Positions 62,417 through 64,000 of a stretch of 64,000 nucleotides of DNA are shown here, piece by piece. Both the position numbers and the translations under genes were made by a program. The notes under the pieces were generated by a model. It ran no database searches and was not told the origin of the DNA. It saw nothing but the letters and a program-made list of their open reading frames with translations. The stretch's first letter is position 1, and each line of letters begins with the position of its first letter. This DNA comes from Sodiomyces alkalinus F11 (Eukaryota > Ascomycota > Sordariomycetes > Glomerellales > Plectosphaerellaceae). Location: positions 248,001 through 312,000 of the forward strand of contig NW_021167094.1 in the NCBI RefSeq assembly GCF_003711515.1, given 5' to 3'.

Positions 62417-63868
62417 CTATGCATTTGTGGACAAGAGGTCGTTGCAGAGCAACCTTCGTCCCCAGGTCTTCTCGGCTTCGGGAATCGCGCACGTCCTCAT
62501 CCAATCCGATCGCAGCACCTCATCTACGCTCAGACGATCACCAGGTATAAAAACGAGCATGCCCCGTATCATCCTGAACAGAGCATCTCTTTCCCGATCA
62601 TCCATCACCTCCAGTCCCCTTCTCCTTCTTGGTTCCTGGATCGCATCTTGAAATCGCTGGTAAAAAGTCCATACCTTGCGTCCCTCCTTTGGCTTCCCAT
62701 TATCGTCAAATCGCTTTGACTTGCCCTCCCAATTTTCCCACCATTCATCCGGCATTGATCCAAGGGCATCGACCTGATCCGCCGTGGCGTCATCTGGCCC
62801 AAATAACCAGCTATCGAGGAATGGTCTAACTCCAAGGATTCCCCAAATTACACACCCGAGACTCCAGATATCAGATGCATACGACAGGGGCGTTGTCGGC
62901 TCGAACCTTGCTTCAGGTGGACGAATTTGAAGTGGCGTGTAGGACTCGAACCTTGATTCCTGTGCAGGGCAGAACGCCGTCCCAAAATCGGCGAGGACGA
63001 GCCTGGCTTCTGGGAGAGTAAATTCTTGGCCAGTTTTGCCGAGCCAGATCGGCGGATAGACGTGGGGTGGGACACCTGGTGAAAGTGGCTGTCCATCAAC
63101 TCTGACAACAGGTTCAGGCTCTGGCGGATCAAATTCTTCGTATAATTGCTCGGCGGTAAGATGATCGAGACTGGGCAACTGGAGAAGGATGTTTCCCATA
63201 TGAACATCTACCAACCATTAGAGATACTCAGGAATGACTAGCAGGACCAAGTATATGTACTCGCCCCCGTGAACATATCCCAAATGATGGACGTACGAAA
63301 CCGCCATAACAAGCTGGGCGGCAAGTGATCGGGCGACTTGAAGCTGGAACGGGCCAGAGCCCGGCTCCAAGACATCAGCAAGACTGCATCTTGCCGGCGC
63401 AGTGACAGAACATGGATGTGTTCCATTCGGTCCGTCGAGGTTGAAGTGATCCAGTATCAAGGGTATCATATTTCCACCAGGCTGTGCGTTCTCAACAGTG
63501 CGGGCGGACAATTGGCTCAGAAGGTCGATCTCTTTGGAGCTGTGGTCCGCCGTGCCCACTTTGATCGCGACATACTTGGCCAGTTGCCTGTCCCGAGCCA
63601 GCCAAAGGGTCGAGTAACTGCCAAAACCGAGTTTGTGTACTATAATATATCGATCTCGAAGCCTATCCCCAATCTCAATGGGATGATAACCCCCTGGCCG
63701 ATAGTAGTCGAGTCTTTCGACGTCGTCGATGTGCTCATAGGGTGAGGTTGACATTGTTGACATGGTCGATATGGGGCGTCTGTTGTTGTAGCATGAAGTT
63801 GCAATGAACGATCGAGGGGTCGAAACCAGCCATCGCCTTGGGATACTGAAGATGTTTAAGTGACGCAT
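62417..63868 (-). CDS. SRPK-like serine/threonine protein kinase
   Basis: Two exons, 63868-63265 and 63207-62417, encode 464 residues. The protein opens with an unusual basic extension (MRHLNIFSIPRRWL) before the family's YEHIDDVERLDYYRPGGYHP. The kinase domain shows a glycine-loop LGFGSYSTLWLA, the VAIK lysine, HLGYVHG-DVHMGNILL for the catalytic loop, LADFGTAF for the metal site, RPPEAR in place of APE, and SDIWSLGCVIWGIL. SR protein kinases phosphorylate Arg/Ser-rich splicing factors; this belongs to the expanded fungal set whose targets are unknown. The catalytic loop has the HGD form rather than HRD, common in this fungal branch. The junction HG|DVH requires a 57-nt intron with a GC donor (GCGAGT) and TAG acceptor. 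An N-terminal ATG at 63760 could be an alternative start. Confidence 0.86.
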
Positions 63869-64000
63869 TCCCGCGCCTGGGAGGGAGGTTGGTCGGATGT
63901 TTGGCTGCTGATGAGCGAGTGTGTTGAGGCGTTGGTCAGTCCAGTTGCCTCCAGGGAAATGGTAGCCGCTGATGGTTGGCCTGCCGGGTCCAGTGGGCCC

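Overview
The window is nuclear DNA of a filamentous ascomycete, most likely a Sordariomycete close to the Chaetomiaceae/Sordariales. This rests on GC-rich exons separated by mostly 57-295 nt GT-AG introns, on families restricted to Pezizomycotina (PalI, the AspE-type group 5 septin, AIM11, an SRPK-like kinase), and on a retroelement whose damage is all C-to-T/G-to-A, the signature of repeat-induced point mutation (RIP). Species assignment is inference. No rRNA, tRNA or CRISPR array was recognised. Two assembly gaps (65 N and 16 N) both fall inside introns beside homopurine tracts.

Layout. 1-1410 (-): N-terminal part of an unrecognised Ser/Pro-rich protein running off the window. 3688-6129 (-): PalI/Rim9 ambient-pH sensor component. 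8601-10751 (+): mitochondrial ABC1/UbiB atypical kinase of the Mcp2/Cqd2 (ADCK1) type. 14239-15860 (+): AspE-type septin. 17075-20100 (-) and 21835-23487 (+): a divergent pair of telobox-Myb proteins, one TRF/Taz1-like and one double-Myb Tay1/Teb1-like. 24589-25846 (+): ribosomal protein eS4. 28618-30867 (+): mitochondrial D-lactate dehydrogenase. 32080-36540 (+): cellular RNA-dependent RNA polymerase with an N-terminal RRM. 36933-40691 (-): prolyl-4-hydroxylase-like 2OG-Fe(II) dioxygenase split by three very long introns. 44478-45089 (+): AIM11. 46515-48878 (+): unrecognised 761-residue protein. 49877-51730 (-): pantothenate kinase. 52556-53632 (-): LDH2/malate-dehydrogenase-family oxidoreductase.

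From about 53.8 kb the window changes character. A RIP-mutated Ty1/copia element of 6.07 kb (two 193-bp LTRs, minus orientation, GTACC/GTATC target duplication) sits inside a short element with ~150-bp terminal inverted repeats, itself flanked by a 7-bp duplication. Beyond it lie two gene relics (a DUF6601-family fragment with a one-base frameshift and a Rossmann fragment of an MDR oxidoreductase), then an SRPK-like kinase with a probable GC-AG intron.

The left 53 kb is a conserved housekeeping block rather than a functional cluster. Points of most interest are the head-to-head telomere-binding pair with telomere-like motifs near each start, the dioxygenase whose last iron ligand is in a 69-nt exon behind a 1.4-kb intron, a UAAUG stop/start overlap at the RdRP start, the nested transposons, and short intergenic motif families (ACGGAGTA, ACGAAGTA, TACCTWAGGTA) repeated far more often than chance.
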